The notes beneath the pieces were generated by a model. The model was given only the letters and a program-made list of their open reading frames with translations, was not told the DNA's origin and made no database searches. A stretch of 64,000 bases of DNA, from NCBI RefSeq assembly GCF_030503615.1, contig NZ_CP129963.1, forward strand, positions 1,240,001 through 1,304,000, given 5' to 3'. Shown here piece after piece: positions 24,876 to 34,602 of the stretch. Position 1 is the first letter of the stretch. Each line of letters begins with the position of its first letter. Source of the stretch: Sphingobacterium sp. BN32. GTDB lineage: Bacteria > Bacteroidota > Bacteroidia > Sphingobacteriales > Sphingobacteriaceae. A program made the position numbers and the translations under genes.

Positions 24876-27316
24876 AATTCCTTTTCGCCGAATTCGCTTT
24901 TCGGTAGTTTAAGCACCTGATTCAGGCGTTGTAGATTAATGTTCAGGTTTAATAAGAACACATTCTTCTCGTAGATATAATTTGTTGTGGTATAAAAATC
25001 AGGTGCAGAGGTCGTAATTCGTTGCTCATTAACGCCCCAATTCCCCAATTCGATAAATTGCCATTGCAATTGTGCAGTCATCGCGCCTTTCCAGAAGGAT
25101 TTACTCAGGTTAAAGTTGGGCGTAAGAAAGCGCGAGTCCATCCCTTGGACGGTAGGTCTTTCCGATAAATAATTCACTTGCAGCCCTGTACTCCAGCTTT
25201 TTGGAAGGCTAGCCTGCAATCCGGCGTTGATGCTATAAACCCAATCTTGATTGCTGCGAACATGATCGTAATCCAAAACCTTTCCTGAGATTTTATAATT
25301 ATAGAGATTGATGCCTCCATTTATTTGCAGCCATTGGAATAGCTTGCCTTCGCCACCAAGCTCAACACCAATGCGGTTCGCATAATCTGCATTGGTGAAT
25401 ACGCGATGCAAGATGGTATCCGCATAGACCGAATTTACCCGTTGAATAGGGTTTTTACTATGTTGAAAGTAGGCATTCATAAACAAAGAACCTTTGTTCA
25501 GTTTTTTTACCAAGCCGGTCTCCGCTTGGCTAATGAATTCTGGCAGTAGCTCCGGATCGCCCTGTTCCAAAGTCTCCGAGTGTTCACGCTCGGGGATCGG
25601 GTTTAGCTCAAAGTTGTTATTTCTTTGTACACGACGCGACGCCGCCATCTTCCATGACCAACCTTTGCCCAAGTCACGCATCAAATTAATCGAAGGGTAT
25701 AGCTGATGAATCGAGTAGGGGAAAGACTGCTGTGTATGTAGCAAGGTCAAATCTCTTTGATAGTACTCATAGCGCAAACCCAGGGAAAGGCTGAGCTTAT
25801 CATACTTCTGATCATATTGTGAATAAACAGCATGAACCGTATTGGTCGCTTGCATCTTTCCGGAGAAGTCGGTTATCAAACTCAGTTCCTTCTCATTTCG
25901 TTCTGCAGCATAATATTCAAAATTCCCATCCTGCTCGTCTCTTCGCAATTGGTAACCACTATTAATCTTTGCATTGCCGACGTTCCATTGGTGATTGGCT
26001 GACAGGCGAAGACCTTTTAATGGGTTTGTGTACCTGTTGTAGGTACGCTGTATGGTATCGATTTGATTCTCTATATTGCTATTCTTGGTCGAACCATAGA
26101 TGTCTGCATATTCATAAATTGCACCGAGTTGTAGGCTATGTGCCGTATTGATTTTCCAATTATATGCCAGATCTAGCAAATAAAATTTACCCTGCTTATT
26201 TTGTAAGTTAGGGTTAAAGTAATCTAACGTCGATATGGTTTCGCCGGTCGAACGTCTAATGCTTCGATTATTATAATGAATATCGGCAACACGGTCTTGG
26301 AATCTACGCGACGCTAATGCGCCCAGGCTAAGCTGATGTTGCTCGTTCAGTTCATAGTTTGCATTCAGGCGCAATCCATAATTGTACTTGTCAAAGCTGC
26401 GCTCACCTTTGGATGGAAAAAAGGTCTGTTTATCAGCAATAATCGTATTGACATCGCCGTCTCTGAATCCGGCATTATCGTTTCGCAGATAATTCGCCGA
26501 AGCGCTAAGGTCTAATTTCTCTTTTCTATATTGAAACGCGATATCTGCACCATAACGTTGTTGCTTTTTAACATTATCGTAATCGTCGATACTCGGTAAT
26601 CCTGCTTGTACATTCATTACCCAAGCAAAACCTGATGCAGCAGCTTTCTTCGTTTTTATATTGATAATACCGCCTTTACCATCTGGATCATATTGGGCCG
26701 AGGGACTACTTATATATTCCACTTCACTGACATCATTTGCCGCTATCTGTGTCAGGATGGTAGCCGGATCAACAAGCGAAGGCTTGCCATTCACTAAAAT
26801 TAGCATACCGGAATTTCCACGAACAGAAATATTTCCCGCAGCATCGACTGTCGCAGCAGGAAGGTTTTTTACGATGTCTAGCGCTGTTCCACCTACCGCA
26901 TTCTTGTATTGACTTGCTTGATAAACCTGTCGGTCTGCGCTATGTTTCTGTGCTGCCGTTTGCCCCTGTATATGCACAGTTTCCAGAGTTTCACTCTCAG
27001 CAGATAATAGAATAGGGTTAAGGTTTATCTGATTTTGAATGCTGAGATCAATCGCTAATTGCCTTTGCTTATAGCCCAATGATTTGATCTGCAGAAAATA
27101 ATGCTGCGCCTTTAAATTGGAAAACACAAAGCTTCCGTTCGCATCTGATATTTGTCCTTCGACAATCTCATTCTTGCCATCTACCACAGCAATACTGACG
27201 TATGATAGTGGCTCTTTTGACAAAGAGTCTTGAATAATTCCGCTTAGCTTTTTATTTTGAGCATGGGCAATAGTCGAAAGCAAGAATAGGCTAAATAGCA
27301 GTAATGTTTTTTGCAC
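24872..27316 (-). CDS. TonB-dependent outer membrane receptor
   Basis: An 814-residue receptor with a signal peptide ending AHAQ (~20). Then come a carboxypeptidase-regulatory-like domain (about 22-105), a plug (about 125-225, with GGTALDIVKNLPAATVDAAGNISVRG) and an OMP_b-brl_3-type barrel. No SusD partner is present, so it is not a SusC. The start codon is GTG: an in-frame stop lies six codons upstream and only this start gives a proper signal peptide. Substrate unknown. Confidence 0.88.
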   Translation of the reverse strand: MQKTLLLFSLFLLSTIAHAQNKKLSGIIQDSLSKEPLSYVSIAVVDGKNEIVEGQISDANGSFVFSNLKAQHYFLQIKSLGYKQRQLAIDLSIQNQINLNPILLSAESETLETVHIQGQTAAQKHSADRQVYQASQYKNAVGGTALDIVKNLPAATVDAAGNISVRGNSGMLILVNGKPSLVDPATILTQIAANDVSEVEYISSPSAQYDPDGKGGIINIKTKKAAASGFAWVMNVQAGLPSIDDYDNVKKQQRYGADIAFQYRKEKLDLSASANYLRNDNAGFRDGDVNTIIADKQTFFPSKGERSFDKYNYGLRLNANYELNEQHQLSLGALASRRFQDRVADIHYNNRSIRRSTGETISTLDYFNPNLQNKQGKFYLLDLAYNWKINTAHSLQLGAIYEYADIYGSTKNSNIENQIDTIQRTYNRYTNPLKGLRLSANHQWNVGNAKINSGYQLRRDEQDGNFEYYAAERNEKELSLITDFSGKMQATNTVHAVYSQYDQKYDKLSLSLGLRYEYYQRDLTLLHTQQSFPYSIHQLYPSINLMRDLGKGWSWKMAASRRVQRNNNFELNPIPEREHSETLEQGDPELLPEFISQAETGLVKKLNKGSLFMNAYFQHSKNPIQRVNSVYADTILHRVFTNADYANRIGVELGGEGKLFQWLQINGGINLYNYKISGKVLDYDHVRSNQDWVYSINAGLQASLPKSWSTGLQVNYLSERPTVQGMDSRFLTPNFNLSKSFWKGAMTAQLQWQFIELGNWGVNEQRITTSAPDFYTTTNYIYEKNVFLLNLNINLQRLNQVLKLPKSEFGEKEF

Positions 27317-27537
27317 AGGATTAAGTCTTTTCTACAAAAATAGAAAAGTATAGCTGCGCAGTATAGGGAATTTTAGAATGTACTATTTTATTTTCAAATA
27401 AACCGATATTTGTAGTAGTTAGTATTTAGTAGTTAGTATTTAGACCTAGGGCGGGAATAGATGATAGATATTAGATGTGAGATATAAGAGTATGGGCGCT
27501 TGTCTGAACCTGTAGTTTAAACAGAAAGGAAGTTGGT

Positions 27538-27612
27538 CTGAACCGGGAAAGGAAGGATAAAAGGATTGGCAAGATCGGCAGGATCGGGTCTAAATACTAA
27601 GTACTAACTACT
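27538..27612. repeat. 75-bp direct repeat, unit 1
   Basis: Begins CTGAACCGGGAAAGGAAGG and ends TACTAACTACT. It is repeated at 27624-27698 with only two mismatches and an 11-base spacer, giving an 86-base period. High identity points to recent duplication within the element. Confidence 0.85.
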
Positions 27613-27623
27613 TTATACTGTCT

Positions 27624-27698
27624 CTGAACCAGGAAAGAAAGGATAAAAGGATTGGCAAGATCGGCAGGATCGGGTCTAAATACTAAGTACTAACTACT
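27624..27698. repeat. 75-bp direct repeat, unit 2
   Basis: Second unit, starting CTGAACCAGGAAAGAAAGG. It differs from unit 1 at two positions in the first 15 bases and is otherwise identical. Copy A near 2.5 kb has more diverged versions of the same unit. Confidence 0.85.
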
Positions 27699-27875
27699 AA
27701 TTACTATTACATCTAACATCTAATCAATAACTCGCTCCCTTATTTGACTCCTTTTACAACCCAATCACACCCGTTCCAGAGCGGTTATGATTGGGTTATG
27801 AAAGGGCTTTGTATTGGGTTTACATTGGGTTTGAGCGGAACAAGGTATCAAGCATTTCCGATGATGGAATGACAC

Positions 27876-27912
27876 AAAAAAAAGGCTACCCACAATCAGT
27901 GGATAGCCTTTT
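27876..27912 (-). terminator. Terminator of the DPP-IV-like gene
   Basis: A 14-bp stem with one mismatch (27880-27893 with 27899-27912) and a 5-base loop is followed on the minus strand by eight U. It lies 17 bases beyond the peptidase stop codon. Confidence 0.85.
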
Positions 27913-27928
27913 GTAAATGTTTATTTGT

Positions 27929-30103
27929 CTACTTCTTTAAATATTGATTGAAGTATTTAGCGATTTTATCGTACATATGGATTCTATCTTTTCCCATGAC
28001 GTTGTGTTCGTGTGTAGGATAAAGGAAGTAATCCACTTGTTTTCCGGCTTCTATACATTTCTGTACGAACTCCATGCTATGTTGTTGTACAACTACAGGG
28101 TCCTGTGCACCATGGATAATCAGTAAGTGACCGTTTAACTTATCTGCTTTGTTTAGCATCGAAGTTTTTTCGTAGCCTTCAGGATTCTCTTGCGGAGTAT
28201 CCATATAGCGTTCGCCATACATGATTTCGTAGTATTTCCAGTCCATTACTGGTCCGCCGGCTACCGCAGCTTTGAAGATATCGTTGTGTTTGGTCATCAG
28301 CGAGCTGGTCATGAAACCACCAAAGCTCCAGCCGAAGATTCCCATGTTTTCTGTATCGACGTATGGTAGCGATTTCAGGTAGTTGATACCTACCAATTGG
28401 TCTGCCATTTCGGCCTCGCCTAGGTTGCGGTGTGTAACTCTAGTAAAATCGCGTCCTCGTGCATCTGAACCTCTGTTATCTAAAGTAAAGACGATATAGC
28501 CGTTTTGTGCCATATACATATCAAAATAACCAAGTCCGCCTAACCAACGGTCGGTTACCAGTTGCGCATGTGATCCACCATATAGGTAGACCATCACCGG
28601 ATATTTCTTATTTTGATCGAAATTCAATGGGTAAGTGATACGCGCGTTTAAAGGCGTCTTTCCATCGGGAGAAGTGAATGATTTGAATTCGATTTTTGGA
28701 AGGTCTACTTTTCCGGTAAAAGGATTGCTCGCTTGAAGAATCGAGCTGGCTTTATTTCCTTTTGTATTGATAACCTGAATCTTATTTGGAGTACTTAAAT
28801 TACTGTACTGATCCAATACATACTGTCCGCTGCTGCTTACCGACGCATTATGTACGCCATTCGTTTCCGTTAATTGTATCGTTTTGCCAGATTTGATATC
28901 TACTTCAAACAAGTGGCGTTCCATACCATTGTTGGTTGCTGCAACGTAATAGGCTTTAATTCCCTTGCTGTCAAAGCCTTGGAAATTAGTTAATACGACA
29001 TCTTTAAAACCAAGATTCCGCAGTAGCTTTCCTTCCGTATCGTATAGATATAGGGAATTGAACCCGTCTTTATCGGTTTGATATAAGAACTGTTTCGGAT
29101 TGTTTGTTAGGAAGATTAATGGTTGTTGAGGTTCAACCCATGTTGTTGACGATTCTTCAAAAAGGGTTTTTACAAATGCACCAGTTTGTGCATTGTATTT
29201 ATTCAGCTTTAAATGATCTTGACCACGGTTCAAGACGCCAACATACACAAACTCGTTGCTTGGATCCCAGGTCACGATCGTTAAGTACTGTTCCTTGGGT
29301 TCGCCCGTTTGCAATTGTATATTTTTTCCAGTTTCCGTGTTGAATATTTGTAAGGTTACTTCCTCACTCTTCATTCCTGCCATTGGGTAGCGGATATCTT
29401 TTACGGTCGCAACACGCGTATCCCATTGCGGTAAGGGGTATTTCGTTACCATGCTTTCATCCTTTCGGTAGTACAATAAAAGCTTATCATTTGGCGACCA
29501 CCACATGCCTTTGTCGATACCGAACTCGTTACGGTGAACTTTGTCCGTTCCATTTACGATACCATCAACAGTGTCTTTCGTTACGATTACCTTTGTGCCA
29601 TTTTGATCGATGATCTCAATATTATTGCCATTCAGGTAGGCGGTTTTCGATTGGGAATTGTTCGTTGTCGCTGATTCTAAATCGTTAGGAAAGCCTGCTG
29701 CCACTTTCGCTTGTTTTTTAGCAAGGTTGTATTGTATGTTGTAGGATTTTTTCTCTCCCGCGACATCGAAAGCAATCGTGCTTGCATCGACCCAGTTGTA
29801 AGAGGTTGGGAATCGGCGCAATTCAATCTTATCCGATGGAATGACAGCAGCGATCGCGTTTTGTAAATCGGCTTTGCTTATAATTTGTTTTGCTTGCCAG
29901 TTGCTTTTGGCCTCGCGAATTAATAGGTTTTGATAAGTACTATCTAAACTCGAAAATGCATCGGTGTTCTTGACCCATTTAGAACCGGTAATAGTCTTAG
30001 GAGCGAATTTACTAGGACCAAAGACGGTTTCGTCAATGGTTAGGCTTCGCTGTCCGTAGGCTACCGATGAGCTTAATAGAAATAGTATCAGTAGTTTTCT
30101 CAT
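27929..30103 (-). CDS. Exported S9B dipeptidyl peptidase IV-like protease
   Basis: A 724-residue exported serine peptidase, signal peptide ending near residue 17 (AYG-QRS). The N-terminal two-thirds form the DPP-IV beta-propeller (DPPIV_N). The C-terminal catalytic domain has the nucleophile motif GWSFGG (Ser593), Asp668 in AQDPVV and His700 in THEHNV. The family removes X-Pro dipeptides from peptides in the periplasm or at the surface. It stands alone, with its own terminator at 27876 and TAATTTCG upstream as a possible -7 element. Confidence 0.9.
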   Translation of the reverse strand: MRKLLILFLLSSSVAYGQRSLTIDETVFGPSKFAPKTITGSKWVKNTDAFSSLDSTYQNLLIREAKSNWQAKQIISKADLQNAIAAVIPSDKIELRRFPTSYNWVDASTIAFDVAGEKKSYNIQYNLAKKQAKVAAGFPNDLESATTNNSQSKTAYLNGNNIEIIDQNGTKVIVTKDTVDGIVNGTDKVHRNEFGIDKGMWWSPNDKLLLYYRKDESMVTKYPLPQWDTRVATVKDIRYPMAGMKSEEVTLQIFNTETGKNIQLQTGEPKEQYLTIVTWDPSNEFVYVGVLNRGQDHLKLNKYNAQTGAFVKTLFEESSTTWVEPQQPLIFLTNNPKQFLYQTDKDGFNSLYLYDTEGKLLRNLGFKDVVLTNFQGFDSKGIKAYYVAATNNGMERHLFEVDIKSGKTIQLTETNGVHNASVSSSGQYVLDQYSNLSTPNKIQVINTKGNKASSILQASNPFTGKVDLPKIEFKSFTSPDGKTPLNARITYPLNFDQNKKYPVMVYLYGGSHAQLVTDRWLGGLGYFDMYMAQNGYIVFTLDNRGSDARGRDFTRVTHRNLGEAEMADQLVGINYLKSLPYVDTENMGIFGWSFGGFMTSSLMTKHNDIFKAAVAGGPVMDWKYYEIMYGERYMDTPQENPEGYEKTSMLNKADKLNGHLLIIHGAQDPVVVQQHSMEFVQKCIEAGKQVDYFLYPTHEHNVMGKDRIHMYDKIAKYFNQYLKK

Positions 30104-30269
30104 TTTAATTTTATTTATGCTGACGAAATTAGGGATAAGTTTTTGGAAATGGGAACGGAAAATTTAAATGGCGGGGGATGAGATGTATACTTTAACGATT
30201 AGATTATTGTTATGAAATTAACCGCCTGTAATTCTCTTTAATCCTTGTCATTTTCTTTTCTAAAATATC

Positions 30270-30317
30270 TATATTTAAAAAAATAAACTCGAGCTATTCG
30301 TCTAGTCTCGAGTTTAT
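30270..30317 (+). promoter_or_regulatory. Possible promoter and 5' stem-loop of the ThuA-dehydrogenase gene
   Basis: TATATTTA (30270-30277) could be a -7 element. A perfect 11-bp stem, ATAAACTCGAG (30283-30293) / CTCGAGTTTAT (30307-30317), would then sit at the very 5' end of the mRNA, a position that can stabilise transcripts. On the minus strand the same stem is followed by seven U, so it could equally be a terminator for an antisense transcript. Confidence 0.4.
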
Positions 30318-30358
30318 AGAATTTAGTCAACAACCTAAACACTTATAAACTCTAGAAA

Positions 30359-32617
30359 ATGACATCCCATTTCTTTAAAATTCTTGTGCTATTTTTTTGT
30401 GTAGCGAGTTTTGTTTCTTGTCAACAAAAGCGTGCTGGAGATCCTAGGATCTTAGTCTTTACCAAATCGGATAAGGACAGCTTGCGGGCAAATTCCGATG
30501 CCGCTGCTACGATAATGAAACTAGGAGAGGAGCATAAATTTGATGTAGATACTACTTCAGATGCGGCTTGGTTTATCGAAGATTCGCTAAAAAACTATGC
30601 TGCGGTAGTCCTGCTAAACACATCGGGCAATATTTTGGATAAATATCAGGAAACTGCCTTTGAGCGCTATATTCAAGCAGGTGGCGGTGTGGTTGCCATC
30701 GAGTCAATAAAAAACACTGAGATTGACTGGGGTTGGTATCAGCGTTTATTTTCTTCAAAATATACGGATGCTTTATCACAACAGGAAGTAGACGGAGGTC
30801 GCGCTGTTTCTTTAGAAAAGAAGGACGCATACTCGAACTCTCTATTCTCCGATAAAAATTACAAAGGACAATTCATTAAAGGATTGGAGTATGCCATTGG
30901 TAAGAATTACGTTCTGGATTATAAAAAAGCAAAAGCGAAGCCCGTTCCTGCAGATGCGGATTTTACAAAGGTCACGATGGCGAAGGGCGATCTTTTTGAG
31001 CCTACGGAGATGGCAATTCTTCCTGACCTGTCTATTTTGATTGCACAGCGCCGTGGTGAACTGTTATTGCTCGATCAAAAGACAAGTAAAGTGGAGCAAG
31101 TTGGTTTTTTGGATGTCTATCACGAAACAGGAAACCCAAAAGTTAATGCAGAAGAGGGCTTTATGGGCTTGACCTTAGACCCCGATTTTAAAAAGAATAA
31201 TTATATCTATGCTTTTTATAGTCCCAAAGATACGTCAGTGAACCGTCTTTCCAGATTCGTCTTTAAGAATAAGAAATTGGATATGAGTTCTGAAAAAGTT
31301 ATTCTTCAGTTTTACTCCCAGCGTTATATTTGTTGCCATACAGGTGGGTCATTGGCCTTTGGCAAAGATCGATTACTGTACCTTTCTACGGGAGACAATT
31401 CAACTCCATTTAACGAAGAAGGACAGAAATATGTTAGTGATGGTTACTCTCCTAAAGATTCACGCGTAGGGCATGAGCAATATGATGTGCAGAGAACATC
31501 CGGCAACAGCAACGATCTCCGTGGTAAGATTCTTAGAATCCGAATGAATGAAGATGGTAGTTATTCAATCCCCGAAGGAAATTTATTCAAAAAGGATCAG
31601 GCGAATACACGACCTGAGATCTACGTGATGGGAAATCGAAATCCGTATCGTATTTCGGTGGATGCCAAGACGGGTTATCTCTATTGGGGGGAAGTGGGGC
31701 CGGATGCGAGCAAAGATTCTGTAGGTCGCGGGCCGCGGGGGTATGATGAAATCAACCAAGCGCGAACAGCAGGATTCTTCGGCTGGCCGTATTTCATTGG
31801 AAAAAACTATGCATATCATGCACATGACTATGAGACCGGGGCAAAGGGAGCTGCGTTTGATCCCAATAAGCCAATCAATGAGTCAAGAAATAATACCGGA
31901 TTAAAAGAATTACCTGCAGCACAGCCAGCGTTCATTTGGTATCCATACGCTGATTCGCCGGAATTTCCACAACTCGGAAATGGTGGACGGAATGCGGAGG
32001 CGGGACCTGTTTATTACTCCGCAATGTTTCCGAAGGAAACGCGTTACCCTGATTATTACGATGGCAAGCTATTTATTTACGATTGGATCAGAGGTTGGGT
32101 GATGTTAGTTTCAATGCAGCCAAACGGTGATTTTGACAAGATGGAGCCTTTCATCACCAACATGAAATTAGCTTCCCCAATCGATATGGAGGTAGGACCT
32201 GATGGGAAGATCTATGTATTAGAGTATGGCAGTGGTTGGTTTAGCAAGAACCTGGACGCCGCCGTTGCACGATTTGACTATCAGGAAGGTTCATCCAAAG
32301 GTTCTCAAAATGGAACCTCGCCTGCTGGGGATGCTGCAAACCCTGTGGGGCATCAGCTAGCGAATATTCCTCGCGGACAGAGCTTAATTGAAGCTTCAGA
32401 TTGTAAATCTTGTCACGCAATAGATAAGAAGTCTGTTGGACCATCTTATAAAGAGGTTGCAAAATTTTATAAAGAAAATAAGGACGCCGAATCTATCCTG
32501 ATTAAAAAGATAAAGAATGGCGGAAGTGGGGTGTGGGGTAAGGTCGCCATGGCTGCGCATCCCAACCTTAAGGAAGAAGATGTTAAAGAGATGGTTGATT
32601 GGATCTTAAAGCAATAA
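30359..32617 (+). CDS. Exported ThuA / sugar dehydrogenase / cytochrome c fusion lipoprotein
   Basis: A 752-residue lipoprotein (lipobox FVSC, Cys ~21). Three parts: a ThuA-like domain (about 30-190, RILVFTKSDKD...YIQAGGGVVAIES), a glucose/sorbosone dehydrogenase-like six-bladed propeller (about 210-640, GFMGLTLDPDF, CCHTGGSLAFG, LRGKILRI), and a C-terminal class I cytochrome c with heme motif CKSCH (682-686) and probable Met731 ligand. It should oxidise a sugar outside the cytosol and pass electrons to its own heme. The PKD domain found between these parts in many relatives is not evident. Single gene with a downstream terminator. Confidence 0.88.
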   Translation: MTSHFFKILVLFFCVASFVSCQQKRAGDPRILVFTKSDKDSLRANSDAAATIMKLGEEHKFDVDTTSDAAWFIEDSLKNYAAVVLLNTSGNILDKYQETAFERYIQAGGGVVAIESIKNTEIDWGWYQRLFSSKYTDALSQQEVDGGRAVSLEKKDAYSNSLFSDKNYKGQFIKGLEYAIGKNYVLDYKKAKAKPVPADADFTKVTMAKGDLFEPTEMAILPDLSILIAQRRGELLLLDQKTSKVEQVGFLDVYHETGNPKVNAEEGFMGLTLDPDFKKNNYIYAFYSPKDTSVNRLSRFVFKNKKLDMSSEKVILQFYSQRYICCHTGGSLAFGKDRLLYLSTGDNSTPFNEEGQKYVSDGYSPKDSRVGHEQYDVQRTSGNSNDLRGKILRIRMNEDGSYSIPEGNLFKKDQANTRPEIYVMGNRNPYRISVDAKTGYLYWGEVGPDASKDSVGRGPRGYDEINQARTAGFFGWPYFIGKNYAYHAHDYETGAKGAAFDPNKPINESRNNTGLKELPAAQPAFIWYPYADSPEFPQLGNGGRNAEAGPVYYSAMFPKETRYPDYYDGKLFIYDWIRGWVMLVSMQPNGDFDKMEPFITNMKLASPIDMEVGPDGKIYVLEYGSGWFSKNLDAAVARFDYQEGSSKGSQNGTSPAGDAANPVGHQLANIPRGQSLIEASDCKSCHAIDKKSVGPSYKEVAKFYKENKDAESILIKKIKNGGSGVWGKVAMAAHPNLKEEDVKEMVDWILKQ

Positions 32618-32674
32618 TTTCCGTCTATTAACTACTGGTCTTATCGGTACTGAAGATATTTTTTAGATGACTAC

Positions 32675-32717
32675 ACAAAACTTTCATCTCGCAATGCGAA
32701 GATGAAAGTTTTGTTTT
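32675..32717 (+). terminator. Terminator after the ThuA-dehydrogenase gene
   Basis: A 15-bp perfect stem joins 32675-32689 to 32700-32714, with a 10-base loop that can close further (CGC/GCG), followed by T residues. Its right arm also contains the -33 box of the next gene's promoter. Confidence 0.8.
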
Positions 32718-32740
32718 CGTTCGTTGTTTTCCTAGTTTTG
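32709..32740 (+). promoter_or_regulatory. Promoter of the ECF sigma gene
   Basis: TTTTG (32709-32713), 19 bases, TAGTTTTG (32733-32740): a full match to the Bacteroidota primary-sigma consensus. It lies about 46 bases before the ATG of the sigma gene and overlaps the preceding terminator. Confidence 0.75.
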
Positions 32741-32786
32741 AAGAGAATCATTTAATCACACCAATTTTAATTGCGATAAGATTCCA

Positions 32787-33356
32787 ATGAAGGAAAGTAA
32801 GATTCGGGAAGAGGATTTGGCTAATCTCGTGCGGGAGGGGAATGTTATGGCGTTTGAGATCGCCTTCAAGCAGTACAGAGAAATCTTATTTAAGCATGCT
32901 TTTTATGTAGTTAGGGACATGGATGAAGCGGAGGATGTGATTCAGGAGGTCTTTACCACACTTTGGGAAAAGCGAGCATCAATTCCTATAGACGCAAAGC
33001 TTTCTAGTTTTCTTTATCGGATGACTCGAAATAGGGTATTGAATAAGCTCAGTCATCAGAAGGTGATGGATAATTATATTCAGCACGTTCTTGTCGAGCA
33101 GTCTGAACAAACTAGCAATAGCGATTTAGATCTCATTGGGAAAGAGTTGGCCGCAATTATCGAATCCGAGATCAATAAACTTCCTACTCGCATGCGCGAG
33201 GTTTTTAATTTAAGTCGCAATGAGGGGCTCAGTCATAAGGAAATTGCGGAGTTGCTGCAAATTTCGGAAGGAACATCTAAACTTCAGGTTTCCAAAGCTT
33301 TAGCAATTCTTAGACAACGTGTTCTTAAAGCCGTTATTATCCTGTTAGCAGGTTAA
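32787..33356 (+). CDS. ECF RNA polymerase sigma factor (FecI-like)
   Basis: A 189-residue sigma factor. Region 2 spans about residues 22-90 (YVVRDMDEAEDVIQEVFTTLWEKR) and region 4 about 130-180 (LPTRMREVFNLSRNEGLSHKEIAELLQISEGTSKLQVSKAL). It is followed by a FecR anti-sigma gene and a SusC with an N-terminal signalling domain, the standard cell-surface signalling set. It probably directs transcription of the downstream receptor operon when the receptor binds its substrate. Confidence 0.92.
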   Translation: MKESKIREEDLANLVREGNVMAFEIAFKQYREILFKHAFYVVRDMDEAEDVIQEVFTTLWEKRASIPIDAKLSSFLYRMTRNRVLNKLSHQKVMDNYIQHVLVEQSEQTSNSDLDLIGKELAAIIESEINKLPTRMREVFNLSRNEGLSHKEIAELLQISEGTSKLQVSKALAILRQRVLKAVIILLAG

Positions 33357-33434
33357 CATAATTTTTTTCATTTTCTTATATATCCTTCGGCTGGGTTAGC
33401 TGTCTTTATGATACTAGGCAATTAAAAAATAACC

Positions 33435-34592
33435 ATGCTACCTGAAGAGATAAAAAATTTAATTGGCAAATATCAAGCGCGTACAATATCCGAGACTGAG
33501 CAAGAACGGCTTTTTCGCTGGTATAACGAGCAAGCTAGATCTGCGACTAGCATCGACAATGCCGAAATGCAGATTCGTCTGCAAAGGATCGCCGGGCAAT
33601 TACCTGCGTTGAAATCGAAACCGGTTCGTCAAATTTCTTGGGTAAAATGGGCAGCTGCAGCGGTTATCACCCTGGCGGTAGGCCTGGCGATTTATACTTC
33701 TCAACAAAGGGACCATCCACTAGACATTGTTGTTCAGGCTGACTCAACGCAAGCAGCAGAGTTGGTATTGGCAAACGGGAAAGTTATTTCCCTTGATGAA
33801 GTCGGGCAAGGAGATACCCTTGATGCTGACGGCAGCAAGCTATATAAGACAAGTGACGGTTACATCGCTTATAGTTTTGATGGCGATTTAAATGAAGCGA
33901 GCCAAAATTACAGCTTCCGAACACCCGTGGGTACCGAGACCAAAATATTATTACCGGACGGTACGCGGGTTTGGTTAAATGCAGCATCGGAATTGAGCTT
34001 TCAAAAGCAATGGGCTGTTGAAAACCGCGAAGTGTATTTGAAGGGCGAGGCTTACTTTGAAGTTAGTAAACAAAGAAATCCGCAGGGTCGTTCTTATACG
34101 CCGTTTAAGGTGTATTCTGCCGGCCAGGCTGTCGAAGTGCTGGGTACGAAGTTCCGCATACAGAATTATCAAGAGGAACTTTGGAGCACAACAAGCTTGT
34201 TCGAAGGGTCGGTGAAGCTAGAGATATTAGCGTCCGACAATCAAGTTGATAAAGCGGTGATCTTAAAACCGGGCCAACAAAGTTTGTATAACCACAAAAG
34301 CAGACTATTAGATTTCAAAAATATCAGTCAGGATGTGCCGCAAAGTTGGCGGGATGGATACTTCAGTTTTCAAGGTGAGAACTTAAGGGAAGTCTGTGCG
34401 CAATTGGCGCGTTGGTATCCCTTTACTTTTGATATTGATGCTAATCTTCCTAAGGGCGAGTATCATGGAGATATTCCTAAAACGTATTCGCTCAATGAGG
34501 TGTTGGATATCCTCATTCATGATAACATGAATTATCAATTTTCTAATAAAGATAACCAAATAAAAGTACGCTTAAACCGAGTAAAGAAATAA
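33435..34592 (+). CDS. FecR-family anti-sigma regulator
   Basis: A 385-residue inner-membrane protein. The N-terminal ~65 residues are cytosolic and would bind the sigma factor. One membrane helix lies at about 68-87 (VKWAAAAVITLAVGLAIYT). The periplasmic FecR domain (about 150-250, FRTPVGTETKILLPDGTRVWLNAAS) and a C-terminal DUF4974 domain (about 305-380) follow. It receives the signal from the receptor STN domain. 78 bases after the sigma gene, 10 before SusC. Confidence 0.92.
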   Translation: MLPEEIKNLIGKYQARTISETEQERLFRWYNEQARSATSIDNAEMQIRLQRIAGQLPALKSKPVRQISWVKWAAAAVITLAVGLAIYTSQQRDHPLDIVVQADSTQAAELVLANGKVISLDEVGQGDTLDADGSKLYKTSDGYIAYSFDGDLNEASQNYSFRTPVGTETKILLPDGTRVWLNAASELSFQKQWAVENREVYLKGEAYFEVSKQRNPQGRSYTPFKVYSAGQAVEVLGTKFRIQNYQEELWSTTSLFEGSVKLEILASDNQVDKAVILKPGQQSLYNHKSRLLDFKNISQDVPQSWRDGYFSFQGENLREVCAQLARWYPFTFDIDANLPKGEYHGDIPKTYSLNEVLDILIHDNMNYQFSNKDNQIKVRLNRVKK

Positions 34593-34602
34593 CCAATTTT
34601 TT

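Larger units (their letters stand above)
27408..27840. repeat. Mosaic intergenic repeat, copy B
   Basis: The 612-base spacer 27317-27928 holds no gene. It has the same modules as copy A near 2.4 kb: TAGTAGTTAG-type heptamers, the TTAGACCTAGG block, GAACC-GGAAAGGA units and inverted TACTAACTACT runs. Then follows the AAACCC block, here in reverse complement (27770-27835). A 10-bp stem AACCCAATCA (27758-27767) / TGATTGGGTT (27788-27797) replaces the stem used in copy A. Confidence 0.75.
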
